Shown: positions 61,599 through 64,000 of the stretch, piece by piece
Position numbering within the stretch: the first letter of the stretch is position 1
Layout: every line of letters begins with the position of its first letter
Assembly: GCF_001761545.1 (NCBI RefSeq)
Contig: NZ_CP017326.1
Coordinates: 558,001-622,000, forward strand
Source: Weissella soli
GTDB taxonomy: Bacteria; Bacillota; Bacilli; Lactobacillales; Lactobacillaceae
Direction of reading: 5' to 3'
DNA: 64,000 nucleotides
Notes under the pieces: generated by a model
The model's database searches: none
Seen by the model: the letters and a program-made list of their open reading frames with translations, nothing else
Told to the model about the DNA's origin: nothing
Program-made: the position numbers and the translations under genes

Positions 61599-62642
61599 TT
61601 AGTGTAACTCACGCTGGTTGGCGTAGTTAAGCAATTCAGGGTCCAAGAGATAGGGCACCTGTAACAATTCAGCTTGCGAACGGACACCTAAGAGTGCATA
61701 AATTTTGGCTAAGTGATTTTGCCAACGTGTAACCTCTGTGATCAGGCCACTGGTGTCTTCATTCATCACCGTATGTAGAAAATGGCCAGCCACACCAACG
61801 GCTTTGGCCCCCAGAACTTGTGCTTTCACGACATCCAAAGGCGTTTGAATCCCACCTGTTGCAAAAATGGTTGGCTTTTCGGTGAGAGCCTTGGCTTCAA
61901 GTAAAGATTCGGCGGTCGTTTGTCCCCAATCATACAGATAGGCATGTTGGTTATCATCTGTACGGTTACGCCGATCTTCAATGCGGGCAAAGTTCGTGCC
62001 AGAACGACCACCAATATTGACATATTGCACCCCAATGGCATGCAGTGTCGCGATGGTCTCTTGGCGCATTCCGAACCCAACTTCTTTGACAATCACTGGC
62101 ACAGCAACCTTCGCGACGATATCAGCCAAATTATCAAGCCACATAAATTCACGATCACCTTCAGCCATCACAATTTCTTGCGCGGCATTCACATGTACTT
62201 CCAAGGCGTTGGCCCCAATCATATCAACAACGGTTTGTGCGTGTTGAACAGGATGCCCAGCACCGATGTTTGCAATCATAAAACCATCTGGGTTGATGTC
62301 ACGGGCAATCGTAAAGGTTGCGATGGCTTCAGTGTCCTTGAGGGCGACTGACTGTGAGCCAACGGCCATGGCTAGGCCGGTTTCTTTAGCCACTTCAGCC
62401 AATTTGGCATTAATCCGACCAGTTTTTTGACTCCCACCCGTCATCGCTTCAATATAAAAAGGCGTTGTGAAGGGGAAATTTTTATCGTGGACAGTTAAAT
62501 CTACATCGGCCACGCGGCTTTCAGGTAATGCATTGTGTAACAGGCGCACCCCGTTTAATGAAGAATTGTAGGGACGTTGGCGCATTTCAAGTTCAGCAAC
62601 CGAGAGATGTTCATCTTTGCGATGGGCGTGTGCTGATTCCAT
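61599..62642 (-). CDS. fni: Type 2 isopentenyl-diphosphate isomerase
   Basis: The 347-residue FMN- and NADPH-dependent enzyme interconverts IPP and DMAPP. It shows HRKDEHLSVAE at the N-terminus, FYIEAMTGGS, ANIGAGHPVQ, LEVHVNAAQE, VIVKEVGFGM, NIGGRSGTNFARIEDRR and a C-terminal FMN phosphate site ATGGIQTPLDV. It is the last gene of the mevalonate operon, nine bases after the kinase. Confidence 0.95.
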   Translation of the reverse strand: MESAHAHRKDEHLSVAELEMRQRPYNSSLNGVRLLHNALPESRVADVDLTVHDKNFPFTTPFYIEAMTGGSQKTGRINAKLAEVAKETGLAMAVGSQSVALKDTEAIATFTIARDINPDGFMIANIGAGHPVQHAQTVVDMIGANALEVHVNAAQEIVMAEGDREFMWLDNLADIVAKVAVPVIVKEVGFGMRQETIATLHAIGVQYVNIGGRSGTNFARIEDRRNRTDDNQHAYLYDWGQTTAESLLEAKALTEKPTIFATGGIQTPLDVVKAQVLGAKAVGVAGHFLHTVMNEDTSGLITEVTRWQNHLAKIYALLGVRSQAELLQVPYLLDPELLNYANQRELH

Positions 62643-62651
62643 AGGCTCCTC

Positions 62652-63686
62652 CTAATAATAGTAAATGTTGAGTGGTAAGGGCATAATCGCATGGCTCTGC
62701 CACTGTTGATGGAGCTCAGCGATCATTGCTAACCCATCACTGAATGCCAGCCCGTTGTCGCCATTGCCGGCACCACTGACTTTAGCTGGTAAATTGAGCG
62801 CATTTGCATCAGCAATTAATTGCTGCAGTACGGGTGTTAGATAGGGGCGGTTCGTTTGCCGTAAATAGTCAGAAATCAACAAATGATCGGCCAAAACAGC
62901 TTTTGCAAAATTTGTGAAATCCTGTGTTTTGATGGCATGCACCAAATGGCTCACAATCATTGTATTATCCGCATCGAATGCTTGCATTAAAGCGGCAGTG
63001 GGTTGTTTCACCAATTGACTTTGCGTGTCTGCAGGAGCTTGCGTCCAGCCAATTTGAATTGACCAAGTTGCTGGCCAGTCCAGAGGCTCGATTAATAAGT
63101 TTGGCCATGGCATCGTCAACAGTTCGTTTAAATCAGTGTGATTGATGAAACCTTGCGTGGTTGGTTTGGCATACAGCAACAGCCCGCCGAAACTCGCGGC
63201 CGCGATATCACCGAATGAACCATGGTTAAACTTGGGGGTATGTAACATTGCTAACACAGCAAGACGATAAATTTCAAGCGGCGTAAGTGTCAGTTGCCAG
63301 AAGCTGGCAACTGCCTTGATCACGCCAACGACGGTCGCTCCCGATGAGCCAAGACCAATTTTTTTACCGGCCTCGGTCATATGACTAGATAAGGTTAAAT
63401 GAAATCCTGGCGTCGGTTGCGCTTTTGTTTGCATGTAGGCGTACGTCACATCAAAGGCAGCGCTGACCAACTGCCACGGGGTGTTTGCACGTTTAGTTGG
63501 CCAGGCGGTAGGGGCCTCTAAGGTCACCTCGCCCAATAGATCACTGGTAACCCGGTAGTCATCAGCCGGTGCAATTGTGACTTGCATGAAGCGGTCAACG
63601 GCAAACACCACACCCGGGACACCGGGGTGGGTGACTGCATATTCGCCAGCGATGAATAACTTGCCGGGAACCATAAATTCCATCAT
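62652..63686 (-). CDS. mvaK2: Phosphomevalonate kinase
   Basis: The 344-residue GHMP kinase makes mevalonate 5-diphosphate. Motif 1 is VPGKLFIAGEYAVTHPG, motif 2 is KKIGLGSSGATVVGVIKA and motif 3 is KVSGAGNGDNG. ATG 63686 overlaps the mvaD stop (ATGA on the minus strand); TTG 63689 and ATG 63683 are alternatives. AAGGAG lies about ten bases upstream. Confidence 0.93.
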   Translation of the reverse strand: MMEFMVPGKLFIAGEYAVTHPGVPGVVFAVDRFMQVTIAPADDYRVTSDLLGEVTLEAPTAWPTKRANTPWQLVSAAFDVTYAYMQTKAQPTPGFHLTLSSHMTEAGKKIGLGSSGATVVGVIKAVASFWQLTLTPLEIYRLAVLAMLHTPKFNHGSFGDIAAASFGGLLLYAKPTTQGFINHTDLNELLTMPWPNLLIEPLDWPATWSIQIGWTQAPADTQSQLVKQPTAALMQAFDADNTMIVSHLVHAIKTQDFTNFAKAVLADHLLISDYLRQTNRPYLTPVLQQLIADANALNLPAKVSGAGNGDNGLAFSDGLAMIAELHQQWQSHAIMPLPLNIYYY

Positions 63687-64000
63687 CAAATTCGATCTCC
63701 TTGCACAATTTGAATTCCTGGACCAGGGGTCGCCACCGTGACTTGAATCTCAGGTAGGACTTTACGAAGCGCAACCATAATTTTTTCGGTATCAGCTGGC
63801 TGAGAAATTAATTTGACATTTGGTCCTGCATCCATAGTGGCATAGACGGGGATGCCAGTTGCCCGCAAGGCTTTCACAGTTTCGATAATCAACCAGGATA
63901 CATCGGTTAAATATGTAAATGGTGGGTTGGCGACCATATTTTGCGCATGCATTTGCAGTGCATTTGCTTCAGCTAAGGTGCCAAGGGCCACCAAATCGTG
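63686..64000 (-). CDS. mvaD: Diphosphomevalonate decarboxylase, C-terminal part, cut by window edge
   Basis: About 105 C-terminal residues are visible. AEANALQMHAQNMVANPPFTYLT and YATMDAGPNVKLI are the conserved C-terminal blocks of MvaD, which makes isopentenyl diphosphate from mevalonate 5-diphosphate. The frame is open to the right edge (reading HDLVALG), so the start lies outside the window. The stop overlaps the mvaK2 start. Confidence 0.93.
   Translation of the reverse strand, partial: HDLVALGTLAEANALQMHAQNMVANPPFTYLTDVSWLIIETVKALRATGIPVYATMDAGPNVKLISQPADTEKIMVALRKVLPEIQVTVATPGPGIQIVQGDRI

Noticed and set aside
1-64000. CRISPR arrays, insertion sequences, prophage genes, complete tRNA or rRNA genes
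   Set aside because: Scanned for by eye on both strands; no repeat-spacer pattern, transposase or phage motif, or full cloverleaf was seen.

Overview
The window reads as a stretch of core chromosome from a low-to-mid GC lactic acid bacterium. I favour the Weissella/Leuconostoc side of the Lactobacillaceae. This rests on the L-lysine type MurE (DDPQ in place of DNPR), the mevalonate route for isoprenoids (phosphomevalonate kinase, diphosphomevalonate decarboxylase, type 2 IPP isomerase), a B. subtilis-like RNase P RNA, a T-box in front of hisS-aspS, CcpA-type cre sites and strong GGAGG ribosome sites. The genus is inference. I see no prophage, insertion sequence, CRISPR array or complete tRNA gene.

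Layout. 1-5.6 kb: folC (cut by the left edge), a HAM1-type NTP pyrophosphatase, murE, a DUF2187 protein and argS. 5.7-10.3 kb: a trehalose operon (GntR regulator, PTS EIIA, EIIBC, phosphotrehalase) behind a cre site. 10.4-13.9 kb: a DUF948/YtxH pair, ogt, an unknown protein and a CDF metal exporter. 14-18.7 kb: an MFS pump with a DUF4811 partner, then a PadR-HAAS/DUF4097-PspC envelope operon. 18.8-21.5 kb: a pyruvyl-transferase-like protein and a FetAB-type exporter. 21.6-31.3 kb: a cell-surface polymer locus (GT-C-like membrane protein, CDP-glycerol polymerase-like protein, two GT2 enzymes, TagHG-type ABC exporter, flippase, small anchored PASTA-like protein). 31.3-34.4 kb: pyridoxine-kinase-like gene, ECF S component, MFS pump. 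34.4-39.3 kb: the cell-wall/recombination block pbp1A-recU (minus) facing ypsA-gpsB-rnpB (plus). 39.3-51.4 kb: BI-1 protein, polA, rnz, recJ, apt, T-box-hisS-aspS and a YitT protein. 51.5-56.5 kb: nucleoside deoxyribosyltransferase, histidine phosphatase, alpha-carbonic anhydrase, ndk, YebC and an iron alcohol dehydrogenase. 56.5-59.9 kb: two secreted solute-binding proteins (PstS-like, OppA-like). 59.9-64 kb, all minus strand: a second YitT, a TetR regulator and the mevalonate operon mvaD-mvaK2-fni (cut by the right edge).

The most unusual signal is in front of the two solute-binding proteins at 56.6-58.2 kb. Each is preceded by a short untracked leader ORF whose end is a run of one amino acid: 18 codons ending in four Tyr codons before pstS, and 26 codons with eight Ile codons among residues 15-24 before the oppA-like gene. 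The second leader is followed by five RNA segments that can pair 1:2, 2:3, 3:4 or 4:5, the last being an intrinsic terminator. This looks like ribosome-mediated attenuation of peptide uptake by isoleucine supply. Both binding proteins also lack a lipobox cysteine. The pairings and codons are visible in the sequence. The regulatory reading is inference.

Other points of note are a T-box specifier GACAC that holds overlapping Asp and His codons ahead of hisS-aspS, a tRNA-like remnant between polA and rnz, and identical cre 14-mers in front of the trehalose operon and of ndk.
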